From Hafnia alvei (lineage in GTDB: Bacteria; Pseudomonadota; Gammaproteobacteria; Enterobacterales; Enterobacteriaceae): a stretch of 64,000 nt of DNA. Made by a program: the position numbers and the translations under genes. This document shows, piece by piece, positions 1-8,920 of this stretch. Numbering within the stretch: position 1 is the first letter of the stretch; each line of letters starts with the position of its first letter. Under the pieces are notes generated by a model. That model worked only from the letters and a program-made list of their open reading frames with translations, made no database searches and had not been told where the DNA came from. The stretch is taken from the NCBI RefSeq assembly GCF_900095695.1, contig NZ_FMIQ01000026.1, forward strand, positions 111 through 64,110. Direction: 5' to 3'.

Positions 1-76
1 GGGTCGTTAGCTCAGTTGGTAGAGCAGTTGACTTTTAATCAATTGGTCGCAGGTTCGAATCCCGCACGACCCACCA
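1..76 (+). tRNA. tRNA-Lys (anticodon TTT)
   Basis: A complete 76-nt tRNA with encoded CCA end. The 7-nt acceptor arm at the first bases pairs with the arm just before ACCA, and the T-loop GGTTCGAATCC is canonical. The seven-base anticodon loop at 32-38 has TTT at 34-36, which reads lysine AAA/AAG codons. In E. coli a Val/Lys tRNA cluster lies directly upstream of nadA, so this is probably the last gene of such a cluster cut by the window edge. Confidence 0.97.
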
Positions 77-144
77 TTTCTTTTAGTACCCTCATCGTTT
101 CAAACAACCTAAATACACATAGAATGCACTTGTCGTGTGGGTGA

Positions 145-294
145 CAAAATTGTCGGGAACAATTTTGAACAACGCTTGCGTTGGCCCGAAGGGCGAGTAT
201 CAGGATGATACGAGTAAAACCTGCGTTCAGGTTCGACAAAACACGTTAGTGTTTTGAGCGTCGCCTGCGACGACCCGAAGGGCGAGGCGTAGCC
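145..294. repeat. Array of consecutive short hairpins behind tRNA-Lys
   Basis: About nine short perfect inverted repeats lie nearly head to tail: 145-153/159-167 (9 bp), 170-175/178-183, 184-187/191-194, 197-202/206-211, 218-223/228-233, 237-244/249-256 (8 bp), 259-264/267-272, 274-276/280-282 and 286-288/292-294. Loops are 2-5 nt, and several stems are followed by GAG or GAGT. The CCCGAAGGGCGAG unit occurs twice. No protein is supported here. The array may be a modular RNA element at the 3' end of the tRNA transcript or a mobile repeat family; its function is unknown. Confidence 0.8.
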
Positions 295-401
295 GAGTAA
301 TCCCGACCGAATATCACTTTAGTGCCATTTCTCACCAATACTAAACAATCTCACACTAACTTATTATTTTTAGCTTCAATTTGGCCTATCTCGACTAACT
401 A

Positions 402-419
402 TGTTTAGTATACAAAACA
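402..419. promoter_or_regulatory. NadR operator upstream of nadA
   Basis: The sequence TGTTTAGTATACAAAACA fits the NadR palindrome TGTTTA-N6-TAAACA with one mismatch. It lies about 70 bp before the nadA start, where NadR represses NAD synthesis genes in enterics. The site is seen directly; regulation is inferred from family knowledge. Confidence 0.8.
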
Positions 420-488
420 AAAAGCTTAATTAGCACTCACCTGTGTTAATCATTTGTTGTATACTCGCCAAACAATCAATCCTCCAAG

Positions 489-1556
489 ATGAGCTATAGC
501 GCGATGTTTGACCCAAATGCTGCGGTATACCCTTTTCCACCCAAGCCAACACCGCTGGTTCCAGATGAAAAACGCTTCTACCGCGAGAAAATCAAAACGC
601 TGCTTAAGCAACGTAATGCGGTTCTAGTCGCACATTATTACACTGACCCTGAAATACAGGCGCTGGCAGAAGAGACCGGTGGCTGTGTATCCGATTCGTT
701 AGAGATGGCGCGCTTTGGTCGTGATCATCCTGCTACAACTTTGCTTGTCGCCGGTGTTCGCTTTATGGGGGAGACTGCAAAGATCCTCAGCCCTGAAAAG
801 CAGGTATTAATGCCTACGCTTCAGGCGGAATGCTCGCTCGATCTTGGCTGCCCAGTCGATGAGTTTAGTGCATTCTGCGATGCGCACCCTGATCGAACCG
901 TGGTGGTTTATGCCAATACGTCAGCGGCAGTGAAAGCGAGGGCCGATTGGGTTGTCACGTCCAGTATTGCGGTAGAGCTGATCGAACATCTGGATAGCTT
1001 GGGCGAAAAAATTATCTGGGCTCCCGATCGCCATTTAGGACGCTATGTTCAACGCCAAACCGGCGCGGATGTTCTGTGTTGGCAGGGGGCTTGCATTGTT
1101 CATGATGAGTTTAAAACCCAAGCATTAGAGCAAATGAAGCTGCTTTATCCTGATGCTGCCATTCTGGTTCACCCTGAATCACCTCAGAGTATCGTCGACA
1201 TGGCTGATGCAGTCGGTTCGACCAGCCAACTGATTCAAGCTGCTCAGCGGCTGCCTAACCCACAGATGATAGTGGCGACGGACCGCGGAATTTTTTACAA
1301 AATGCAGCAGGCGTGCCCAGATAAAATTTTGTTAGAAGCGCCAACTGCAGGTGAAGGCGCAACCTGTCGGACGTGTGCCCACTGCCCATGGATGGCGATG
1401 AATGGCCTTCAGGCGATTGCTACGGGGTTAGAACAGGGCGGGAGCATGCATGAAATCAATGTTGATGCCGCGTTGCGTGAGCGCGCTCTGATGCCTTTGG
1501 ATCGCATGTTACAGTTTGCCAGCGATCTTAAGCTCAAAGTGAAAGGTAATGCCTAG
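489..1556 (+). CDS. nadA: Quinolinate synthase A
   Basis: Cytoplasmic [4Fe-4S] enzyme that condenses iminoaspartate with dihydroxyacetone phosphate to quinolinate, the second step of de novo NAD synthesis. The 355 residues are close to the E. coli length (347). The cluster ligands are visible: C115 (AECSLDLGC), the WQGAC cysteine near residue 202, and the C-terminal [10 protein letters not shown] motif with C293, C296 and C299. The neighbourhood (tRNA-Lys upstream, zitB and aroG downstream) matches E. coli, but pnuC, which follows nadA there, is missing and a putrescine aminotransferase stands in its place. A NadR operator lies upstream and an intrinsic terminator closes the unit, so the gene is monocistronic. 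Confidence 0.97.
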   Translation: MSYSAMFDPNAAVYPFPPKPTPLVPDEKRFYREKIKTLLKQRNAVLVAHYYTDPEIQALAEETGGCVSDSLEMARFGRDHPATTLLVAGVRFMGETAKILSPEKQVLMPTLQAECSLDLGCPVDEFSAFCDAHPDRTVVVYANTSAAVKARADWVVTSSIAVELIEHLDSLGEKIIWAPDRHLGRYVQRQTGADVLCWQGACIVHDEFKTQALEQMKLLYPDAAILVHPESPQSIVDMADAVGSTSQLIQAAQRLPNPQMIVATDRGIFYKMQQACPDKILLEAPTAGEGATCRTCAHCPWMAMNGLQAIATGLEQGGSMHEINVDAALRERALMPLDRMLQFASDLKLKVKGNA

Positions 1557-1604
1557 GCGACGTTGTACCTAAACGACAGTTGCAAAATGTGAGTATTAAC
1601 TATG

Positions 1605-1632
1605 GCCTGAGCACTGTGTCTCAGGCTTTTTT
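1605..1632 (+). terminator. Intrinsic terminator of nadA
   Basis: A 7-bp stem GCCTGAG/CTCAGGC with an 8-nt loop is followed by six T. It lies about 50 bp after the nadA stop. Confidence 0.85.
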
Positions 1633-1677
1633 ATGAATTTTTATTTACATGCTTTCCAAAAAGAGCGAAACCCAAAA

Positions 1678-1715
1678 TGCACTGCTATAGTTCATGCTTG
1701 CACTGTGATGGTGAG
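1678..1715 (+). promoter_or_regulatory. Two NtrC-like enhancer sites upstream of patA
   Basis: Two 17-bp sequences, at 1678-1694 and 1699-1715, each match the NtrC consensus (TGCACY, A/T-rich centre, GGTGCA) at about 13 of 17 positions. Their starts are 21 bp apart, two helical turns, as expected for a cooperative NtrC enhancer. They sit 160-200 bp upstream of the sigma-54 promoter. The matches were scored by eye. Confidence 0.65.
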
Positions 1716-1859
1716 CACACACTCCGATTGGCAATTTCATGCCGTTAGACTATTTAGCGTGTCGATTTTTTCTGCCAGTATTCATTTTCTTAAACAGCGT
1801 TAATCCTGTTGGTTCTATTAAATAACTATTTTCTTTCGAAATGCGTTAGCGGGCTGCGT

Positions 1860-1877
1860 TTGGTGCAATTTGTGCAA
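1860..1877 (+). promoter_or_regulatory. Sigma-54 promoter of patA
   Basis: TTGGTGCAATTTGTGCAA has the invariant GG at 1862-1863 and GC at 1874-1875. Their starts are exactly 12 bp apart, the spacing required between the -24 and -12 elements. The predicted start near 1887 lies about 37 nt before the TTG start codon of patA. E. coli patA is nitrogen-regulated through NtrC and sigma-54, which agrees. Confidence 0.75.
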
Positions 1878-1899
1878 TATTTAAACTGACGTCATGTGA

Positions 1900-3324
<1,425 letters not shown>

Positions 3325-3342
3325 TAGGGATGATATAACGAT

Positions 3343-3385
3343 AAAAAAGGGAACCTCGAAGCGATATGGCGAGGTTCCCTTTTTT
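3343..3385. terminator. Bidirectional terminator between patA and zitB
   Basis: A 10-bp stem GGGAACCTCG/CGAGGTTCCC is flanked by A6 on the left and T6 on the right, so it can stop transcription from both convergent genes. Confidence 0.9.
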
Positions 3386-3422
3386 CATTTTGCTTCTTTC
3401 AACGATGTTTGTGATCGCTTAC

Positions 3423-4403
3423 TTAGTCTGTGTGTTCGTGCGTGTGCCCGGTGGTATGCGAATGGCTATGTGAATGGGTATGTCCTGAAGGCATTTTCAC
3501 ATGAGTCATAAGATCACAGTCATGCTCCTCACAGCCGTTATATTCCATTTGAATGGTTGCGTGCTCAATCTGGTAATGTTCTGCAAGATAATGCTGAATC
3601 TGGTCTAAGAGCCCGTCATGATCGTGAGGCGGAATCACTCGTACGTGCAGCGTCATTAAGCGCTGTTCGCCAATTTGCCAAATGTGCACATGATGTACAT
3701 TACGCACCTCGGGAAATGCATTGCACAGCGCTCGCTGTAGCTGCGGTACATCGACATCTTCTGGCGTACCTTCTAAAAGCTCGTTAGTGCTTTCTTTCAG
3801 CAAATTCCATGCGCTGTGTAGAACCAAACACGAGACCACGACGGAAAGAATAGGGTCAATGGGCGTCCATCCCGTCCACATGATGACCAGCGCCGCCACA
3901 ATAGCGCCAACAGAGCCTAAAAGATCGCCCATAACGTGCAGCGCGGCAGCACGAACGTTGATGTTTTTCTCTTCAGAACCGTGATGAAGTAGCCAAAATG
4001 AGAGAATATTCGCCAGCAAACCCGCGATGGCGATGGCTAGCATTGTTCCGCCCATCACGGGCTCGGGTGACATAAAGCGTTTAACCGCTTCCCATACGAT
4101 GATGAAAACAATCACCACCAACGCGGCGGCGTTAACGAATGCCGCAAGCGTGGTAAAACGCAGAAATCCAAATGAGTGTTTCAGGGTTGGTGAGCGAGCT
4201 GCAAAGCGTACGGCGATAACTGCAACAAACAAGGCCGCAGTGTCTGTTAGCATGTGCCCAGCATCGGCGAGTAAGGCTAATGAGCCTGAAATAAGCCCGC
4301 CGATAACTTCAACTACCATGAAGATGGCGGTGACAGCCAGAGCCAGTATCAAGCGCTTACTGTCGCTGCTTTGGGGGGAGTGAGAATGTTGATGATCTGG
4401 CAT
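3423..4403 (-). CDS. zitB: Zinc/cation efflux protein, CDF family
   Basis: Inner-membrane cation diffusion facilitator that exports Zn2+ by proton antiport. The 326 residues (E. coli ZitB 313) have His-rich ends (HQHSHS near the N-terminus; [17 protein letters not shown] at the C-terminus), about six membrane segments, and the TM2 metal site [11 protein letters not shown]. The cytoplasmic C-terminal domain carries HHVHIWQ, typical of CDF proteins. The start at 4403 has AAGGAC upstream. It stands between nadA and aroG as in E. coli and is convergent with patA. Confidence 0.95.
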   Translation of the reverse strand: MPDHQHSHSPQSSDSKRLILALAVTAIFMVVEVIGGLISGSLALLADAGHMLTDTAALFVAVIAVRFAARSPTLKHSFGFLRFTTLAAFVNAAALVVIVFIIVWEAVKRFMSPEPVMGGTMLAIAIAGLLANILSFWLLHHGSEEKNINVRAAALHVMGDLLGSVGAIVAALVIMWTGWTPIDPILSVVVSCLVLHSAWNLLKESTNELLEGTPEDVDVPQLQRALCNAFPEVRNVHHVHIWQIGEQRLMTLHVRVIPPHDHDGLLDQIQHYLAEHYQIEHATIQMEYNGCEEHDCDLMTHVKMPSGHTHSHSHSHTTGHTHEHTD

Positions 4404-4514
4404 CTTTTGTCCTTAATGCACTTCAGATTTTAACTATAGTTTAAGCACAGGACGACTGATACGGAACATGCTCGGATGTTTTTTACCTAAAGGAGCGTCA
4501 AAAATATTTTCCAT

Positions 4515-5168
4515 CTATCTGCTTAATATGATCAATAGGGTTGCAAATGAATTGAAAATACAATGCAGTAATATAGGGAATAGTAATCCATTTTTGTAAA
4601 TTCTGGCATAACATAATATGACGGAAAAAGTGAATAGTTCGATGAAGGTTGTGGGGGAGTTGTATTGAGTATGCACAAGGCTAAATAATATAGATGTCAA
4701 TACGATCCCACAGATTTTTGCTTTAGGTCCCCACAAAAGAAATGCATTTAGAAGAAAACCACGAAATATAATCTCTTCATAAATAGGTGAGAACAAACAA
4801 ACGCAAATAGAAAATAGGAAAAAAGATAAGTTTGAGTAAGAGGTAATTGATTCAACCCAAACCTCTGGTTTGTCATAAAATACCGATACGAATCTCAATA
4901 TGAAGATAAATAAGATAAAAAGCGCGGTGCTTTTAATGTCGACGCTGCCTTTTTTGATGTCTTTGTAGTGAATAGAGTATTTTTTTACGACAATGTAAGA
5001 AAATGGCAGCCAAAGTGCAAAGCTCATAAATGGAATAAGATATCCACTTTGATAGAGAGCTTTATAGTTACTAAGAAATAGTGAAATATAAGAAATAAAA
5101 TACCAAAGTATAAAAATGCTAAAGCATATAAACGATTGAGTTATTTTATCTAATGTCTTGCTGTCCAT
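4515..5168 (-). CDS. CPBP family intramembrane protease, AT-rich
   Basis: A 217-residue membrane protein with about six to seven hydrophobic segments and the three CPBP/Abi motifs: EEIIFRG (around residues 130-136), FSLVHTQY (around 163-170) and LHCIFNSF near the C-terminus. Family members are glutamic intramembrane proteases, some linked to bacteriocin self-immunity or protein processing; the substrate here is unknown. The gene is much richer in A and T than its neighbours and has no counterpart in the E. coli zitB-aroG interval (where ybgS lies), suggesting lateral acquisition. Confidence 0.85.
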   Translation of the reverse strand: MDSKTLDKITQSFICFSIFILWYFISYISLFLSNYKALYQSGYLIPFMSFALWLPFSYIVVKKYSIHYKDIKKGSVDIKSTALFILFIFILRFVSVFYDKPEVWVESITSYSNLSFFLFSICVCLFSPIYEEIIFRGFLLNAFLLWGPKAKICGIVLTSILFSLVHTQYNSPTTFIELFTFSVILCYARIYKNGLLFPILLHCIFNSFATLLIILSR

Positions 5169-5614
5169 TGCACTGTATTTCTCTATGATGTTTGTATCTG
5201 ATTATAAATGCGGCATGGAAAACTAAGCAAGCATCCAACCTGAAACCGTAGCTGAATTATATATTAAGAATTTTATTAAAAATAATAATAATGAATGAGT
5301 GTGCTATAAATCTTTTGCACGACAGATTACTTGTAACACAATGAAACTATTTTATGCGGCAAAGGTTTTTATGTTAGGCAGAAATTTTGTTGCTGGGAGT
5401 CGTTTTAGTCCGGCTGTTCAATATCCACCTACGCTGATTAATGTGTTTAAAATCATCGTCAACGATGGCCCATGATGAAGATATGAGCGTGGTTGCTAGG
5501 CTGCGGTGGAGTTAAATCAAGAAATTGTTGAACAATGCCCGTTTACAATTGCCGCGTAAAACGGCTAGATTGGAGATTCGCCTATTAATCCCCTTCGACA
5601 CCAACGGAATAGTT
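5169..5614. other. Intergenic region before aroG with a weak TyrR-like site
   Basis: This stretch separates the divergent CPBP gene from aroG. Its left half is AT-rich and shows no gene I can support. At 5530-5547 the right half-site CCCGTTTACA equals the right half of the E. coli aroG TyrR box, but the left half (GAACAA instead of TGTAAA) is poor. TyrR control of aroG is therefore plausible but not shown. Confidence 0.4.
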
Positions 5615-6667
5615 ATGAATTACCAGAACGACGATTTACGCATTAAAGAAATTAAGGAACTCCTGCCACCTGTTGCCCTGTTAGAGAAGTTTCCGGCAAC
5701 GGCGTTTGCAGCAGAGACGGTGTCGCAGGCCCGTGGTGCAATTCATCAAATCCTCAAAGGCAAAGACGATCGCCTGCTGGTGATTATCGGTCCATGCTCG
5801 ATTCACGACATTGAAGCCGCCAAAGAATACGCGCAGCGCCTGCTTAAGCTGCGCCAAGAACTCGACGGTGAACTTGAGATTGTGATGCGTGTGTATTTTG
5901 AAAAACCACGCACCACCGTGGGCTGGAAGGGATTAATCAACGATCCGCATATGGATAGCAGTTATCAGATCAACGACGGTTTGCGTATTGCGCGTAAATT
6001 ACTGCTGGATATTAATGATATCGGTATGCCAACGGCGGGTGAGTTCCTGGATATGATCACGCCACAGTATTTGGCGGATCTGATGAGCTGGGGCGCTATC
6101 GGCGCGCGTACTACGGAATCACAGGTGCACCGCGAATTGGCTTCAGGCCTGTCTTGTCCTGTTGGATTTAAAAATGGCACCGACGGCACTATCAAAGTGG
6201 CTATTGATGCAATCAATGCGGCAAGCGCTGCGCATTGCTTCTTGTCGGTCACCAAATGGGGCCATTCTGCGATTGTGAACACCAGCGGTAACGGCGATTG
6301 CCATATTATTTTACGCGGTGGCAAAGAGCCGAACTACAGCGCTGCACACGTGCAGGAAGTGAAAGCGGGGCTGAAGAAAGCCGGTTTGTCCGAGCAGGTG
6401 ATGATTGATTTCAGCCATGCAAACAGCAGTAAACAATTCAAAAAACAGCTGGAAGTCTGCACTGACGTTTGTCACCAGCTCGAAGCCGGTGATAAAGCTA
6501 TTATGGGCGTGATGATCGAGAGTCATCTCGAAGAAGGTAACCAAAATCTAGAAGGCGCAGAGCCTTTGGTTTACGGCAAAAGCGTAACCGATGCCTGTAT
6601 TGGTTGGGATGATACTGAAACGGTACTGCGCCAATTAGCTCGAGCTGTGAAAGCGCGTCGCGGTTAA
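5615..6667 (+). CDS. aroG: DAHP synthase (Phe-sensitive type)
   Basis: Condenses phosphoenolpyruvate and erythrose-4-phosphate to DAHP, the first step of the shikimate pathway. From ATG 5615 the protein has 350 residues, exactly the E. coli AroG length, and reads like it throughout (MNYQNDDLRIKEIKELLPPV, IGPCSIHD, FEKPRTTVGWKG, SGLSCPVGFKNGT, MIDFSHANSSK). The frame stays open 30 codons further upstream, but family alignment favours 5615; its ribosome site (CGGAAT) is weak. Gene order to gpmA matches E. coli. The AroG rather than AroF/AroH assignment rests on overall similarity. Confidence 0.96.
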   Translation: MNYQNDDLRIKEIKELLPPVALLEKFPATAFAAETVSQARGAIHQILKGKDDRLLVIIGPCSIHDIEAAKEYAQRLLKLRQELDGELEIVMRVYFEKPRTTVGWKGLINDPHMDSSYQINDGLRIARKLLLDINDIGMPTAGEFLDMITPQYLADLMSWGAIGARTTESQVHRELASGLSCPVGFKNGTDGTIKVAIDAINAASAAHCFLSVTKWGHSAIVNTSGNGDCHIILRGGKEPNYSAAHVQEVKAGLKKAGLSEQVMIDFSHANSSKQFKKQLEVCTDVCHQLEAGDKAIMGVMIESHLEEGNQNLEGAEPLVYGKSVTDACIGWDDTETVLRQLARAVKARRG

Positions 6668-6679
6668 TTTCGTTTTTAT

Positions 6680-6710
6680 AAAAAAGCCCACTTCATGGAG
6701 TGGGCTTTTT
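6680..6710 (+). terminator. Terminator of aroG
   Basis: A 7-bp stem GCCCACT/AGTGGGC (6686-6692/6699-6705) is flanked by an A-run and five T. It may also serve the convergent Spy-like gene. Confidence 0.88.
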
Positions 6711-6735
6711 ACTAGAGAAAATCCGATACTAATTT

Positions 6736-7158
6736 TTACTGCTGCTGTTCCATTTCTTGTGCTAAATCGTTTTTAACCTGTGCTTTTTGTTCTGGTGTTA
6801 AGATTTTGCTCAAATTAAAGAAATACTGCATACGATAGTAGCGAGCCTGCTCTTGTGCTTTACCGAAAGCTGCAATTTGCTTCTTAACGGCAGTTTCATC
6901 CCATTTGCCTGAATCGATTATATTGATAAGCAGGCCATTCTGAATGTCTTTAGTATCAATAGAGGCCATTTTTTTATCTGTTTCAGCACGCAGGGCTTTG
7001 ATTTTATCCACCTGAGATGAATTTAAATGCAGATGCTGGATCATTGGATCTTGCTGAGCCTCAGGTTGAGTGTTTGCGTTAGTATTGCTGGATGCTAGTG
7101 CGAGACCGGAAAAAACAAGCGCTGAAGCCGCAAGAGTTAATTTAGAAAATTTGTTCAT
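6736..7158 (-). CDS. Spy/CpxP-like periplasmic protein
   Basis: A 140-residue secreted protein with a Sec signal peptide (MNKFSKLTLAASALVFSGL, cleavage near ALAS). The mature part is helical and has two degenerate LTxxQ motifs (LNSSQVDKIKALR near residue 46; LTPEQKAQVK near 121), the signature of the Spy/CpxP/ZraP group of periplasmic chaperones and stress sensors. ATG 7158 is preferred over the TTG one codon earlier. I see no clear Cpx box upstream. The E. coli aroG-gpmA interval has no such gene. The exact subfamily is uncertain. Confidence 0.75.
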   Translation of the reverse strand: MNKFSKLTLAASALVFSGLALASSNTNANTQPEAQQDPMIQHLHLNSSQVDKIKALRAETDKKMASIDTKDIQNGLLINIIDSGKWDETAVKKQIAAFGKAQEQARYYRMQYFFNLSKILTPEQKAQVKNDLAQEMEQQQ

Positions 7159-7332
7159 CAATGTAATTCCATAAAGTGAGAAAAAGACTTAATCTGAATA
7201 ACTGTAAACTATTTATTAATTAGTGTTGTAATGAAGTGTGTGAACTCGTAAACATAGAATATTTAATTATGTATTTTTTGAGTTTATTGATTGTGTGAAT
7301 TTTCGCAATTATTCACGGCTTGCTAGTTGTAA

Positions 7333-7355
7333 GAAAAAAGCGCCCGAAGGCGCTT
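7333..7355 (-). terminator. Terminator of gpmA
   Basis: Read on the minus strand, AAGCGCC-TTCG-GGCGCTT has a stable UUCG-type loop and is followed by a T-rich run. It lies 24 bp past the gpmA stop. Confidence 0.88.
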
Positions 7356-7378
7356 ATTAATAAAAAATACAAAGGCAA

Positions 7379-8131
7379 TTATTTCGCTTTGCCTTGGTTG
7401 GCCACCGCAGCGGCTTTGGCGGCAATTTCATCTGCATCGCCAAGATAGTAACGTTTTAAAGGCTTAAGATTTTCATCAAACTCATAAACTAACGGTACGC
7501 CGGTTGGAATATTCAGCTCAAGAATTTCATCTTCGCATAGATTATCTAAATATTTAACCAATGCACGCAGAGAATTACCGTGCGCTGCAATAATGACGCG
7601 CTCACCGCTTGCAATGCGTGGCTTAATCACATCGGTCCAATAAGGGATAACACGGTCAATAGTGGTGGCTAAGCTTTCGGTCACCGGCAGTTCCTGTTCG
7701 CTGAGTTTGGCGTAGCGAGGGTCATGACCAGGATAACGCTCATCTTCTTTAGTTAACTCAGGAGGTGTAACGGCAAAACCACGACGCCATAGTTTGACCT
7801 GATCGTCGCCATATTTTTGTGCTGTTTCAGCCTTGTTCAGCCCTTGCAACGCACCGTAATGACGTTCGTTCAGCTTCCATGATTTTTCGACCGGCAGCCA
7901 TTGTTGTTCCAGCTCATCCAGCACATTCCACAATGTATGGATCGCACGTTTCAGTACCGATGTGTAGGCGAAATCAAAAGAAAAACCTTGTTCTTTTAAA
8001 AGCTTACCCGCCGATTTTGCCTCGGAACGTCCTTTGTCAGAAAGCTCAACATCCGTCCAGCCAGTGAAGCGGTTTTCTTTGTTCCACTCGCTTTCACCGT
8101 GTCGCACCAAAACTAATTTAGTCACAGCCAT
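7379..8131 (-). CDS. gpmA: 2,3-bisphosphoglycerate-dependent phosphoglycerate mutase
   Basis: Glycolytic enzyme that interconverts 3- and 2-phosphoglycerate through a phosphohistidine. The length of 250 residues equals E. coli GpmA. The RHGESEWN motif holds the phosphorylated H11, and the second catalytic histidine lies in [15 protein letters not shown] Fur-type palindrome lies about 30-45 bp upstream of the start; E. coli gpmA is Fur-regulated, which agrees. In E. coli gpmA likewise sits between aroG and the gal operon. Confidence 0.97.
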   Translation of the reverse strand: MAVTKLVLVRHGESEWNKENRFTGWTDVELSDKGRSEAKSAGKLLKEQGFSFDFAYTSVLKRAIHTLWNVLDELEQQWLPVEKSWKLNERHYGALQGLNKAETAQKYGDDQVKLWRRGFAVTPPELTKEDERYPGHDPRYAKLSEQELPVTESLATTIDRVIPYWTDVIKPRIASGERVIIAAHGNSLRALVKYLDNLCEDEILELNIPTGVPLVYEFDENLKPLKRYYLGDADEIAAKAAAVANQGKAK

Positions 8132-8158
8132 GGGTAAACTCCTTAGCGTAATTTATTA

Positions 8159-8180
8159 AATGATAACTATTATCATTATA
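8159..8180. promoter_or_regulatory. Fur box upstream of gpmA
   Basis: The perfect inverted repeat TGATAA-CTA-TTATCA at 8161-8175 lies inside a longer AT-rich match to the Fur consensus GATAATGATAATCATTATC. It sits just before gpmA. Seen directly; iron control is inferred. Confidence 0.75.
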
Positions 8181-8302
8181 TTGCCATCGTGCAGCAAACA
8201 GCAATAGCTGAGTCTAAACATAGCTAATTTCTGCGCGTATGTGTATGTGTTCAGTGGGGGGATTCGTGCGAGATGCTATACGTTATGTATATAGGTTTAT
8301 GG

Positions 8303-8343
8303 GAAAACAGGCTCGCGTCTTCCCATAACGTGAAAGACGCGAG
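8303..8343 (-). terminator. Terminator of psiF
   Basis: A 10-bp stem CTCGCGTCTT/AAGACGCGAG (8312-8321/8334-8343) is followed on the minus strand by CCTGTTTTCC. The T-run is short, so moderate strength. Confidence 0.7.
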
Positions 8344-8356
8344 TCAGAGTGCAGAA

Positions 8357-8710
8357 TTATTTTTTCTTCAAGCAGTCGCTCATGAAGGTTTTACGCTCGC
8401 CTTCTTTAAAGGTTTTGCCTTTGGCTTCTGCGTTACAGGTTTTCATTTTCTGCTGCTGTGGCGTTAGCGTGGTGGCGGTTGGATTCGTTTCCGCTTTTAA
8501 ACAGGTGCTCATAAAGGTTTTACGAGCATCACCGCTCAATGACTGGCTGCTTGCCTGCTGGCTACAGTCGGTCATTTTCTTTTGTTGAGCAAGCTGCTTC
8601 GCCGAAGGGGCCTTTACTGCTTTAGCATCTGTAGATGCCGGTTCTGCCGCTAAAGCACTGCCAGCCAGCAGTAAACCCGCCATTAAAGGGAGAATCTTGC
8701 GCATGAACAT
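8357..8710 (-). CDS. psiF: PsiF-family periplasmic protein
   Basis: A 117-residue exported protein with a signal peptide ending at GSALA and two PsiF repeats, each with a paired Cys pattern: KKMTDCSQQA...RKTFMSTCL and QKMKTCNAEA...RKTFMSDCL. E. coli psiF is a phosphate-starvation gene of unknown function. The start at 8710 (MFMRKILPL) has AAGGA seven bases upstream; the frame stays open 20 codons further but without a ribosome site. E. coli psiF lies elsewhere, near phoA, so the location next to gpmA is lineage-specific. No Pho box was recognised. Confidence 0.9.
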   Translation of the reverse strand: MFMRKILPLMAGLLLAGSALAAEPASTDAKAVKAPSAKQLAQQKKMTDCSQQASSQSLSGDARKTFMSTCLKAETNPTATTLTPQQQKMKTCNAEAKGKTFKEGERKTFMSDCLKKK

Positions 8711-8871
8711 AAATGTTTCCTTATTTGCCGAAATGTCGCTCTTTAGATGAATTTTTACTGATCCATTCATTTACGTAATAAGCGTAGATGGCAAATAGCA
8801 GAAATGGAATGAGACTTTTATAAAAAGCGCTTTAAAACAGAGAGAAACGGATAAATCTCAGAAGAATAAAC

Positions 8872-8903
8872 AAAAAAAACACAGCCGGGATAGGCTGTGT
8901 TTT
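8872..8903 (-). terminator. Terminator of the cus-type efflux operon
   Basis: AACACAGCC/GGCTGTGTT forms a strong stem followed on the minus strand by eight T. It lies just after the cusA stop. Confidence 0.92.
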
Positions 8904-8920
8904 GACTTCAAGCGTTAATT

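Noticed and set aside
39..239. 66-codon minus-strand frame over tRNA-Lys and the hairpin array
   Set aside because: It runs through the tRNA and the inverted repeats, and has no family resemblance or ribosome site.
5341..5475. 44-codon plus-strand frame (ATG 5341) before aroG
   Set aside because: No ribosome site, no recognised family; could be a decayed gene but cannot be supported.
5525..5614. Upstream in-frame extension of aroG
   Set aside because: AroG homologues start at MNYQNDD, and the extension overlaps the promoter and TyrR-like region.
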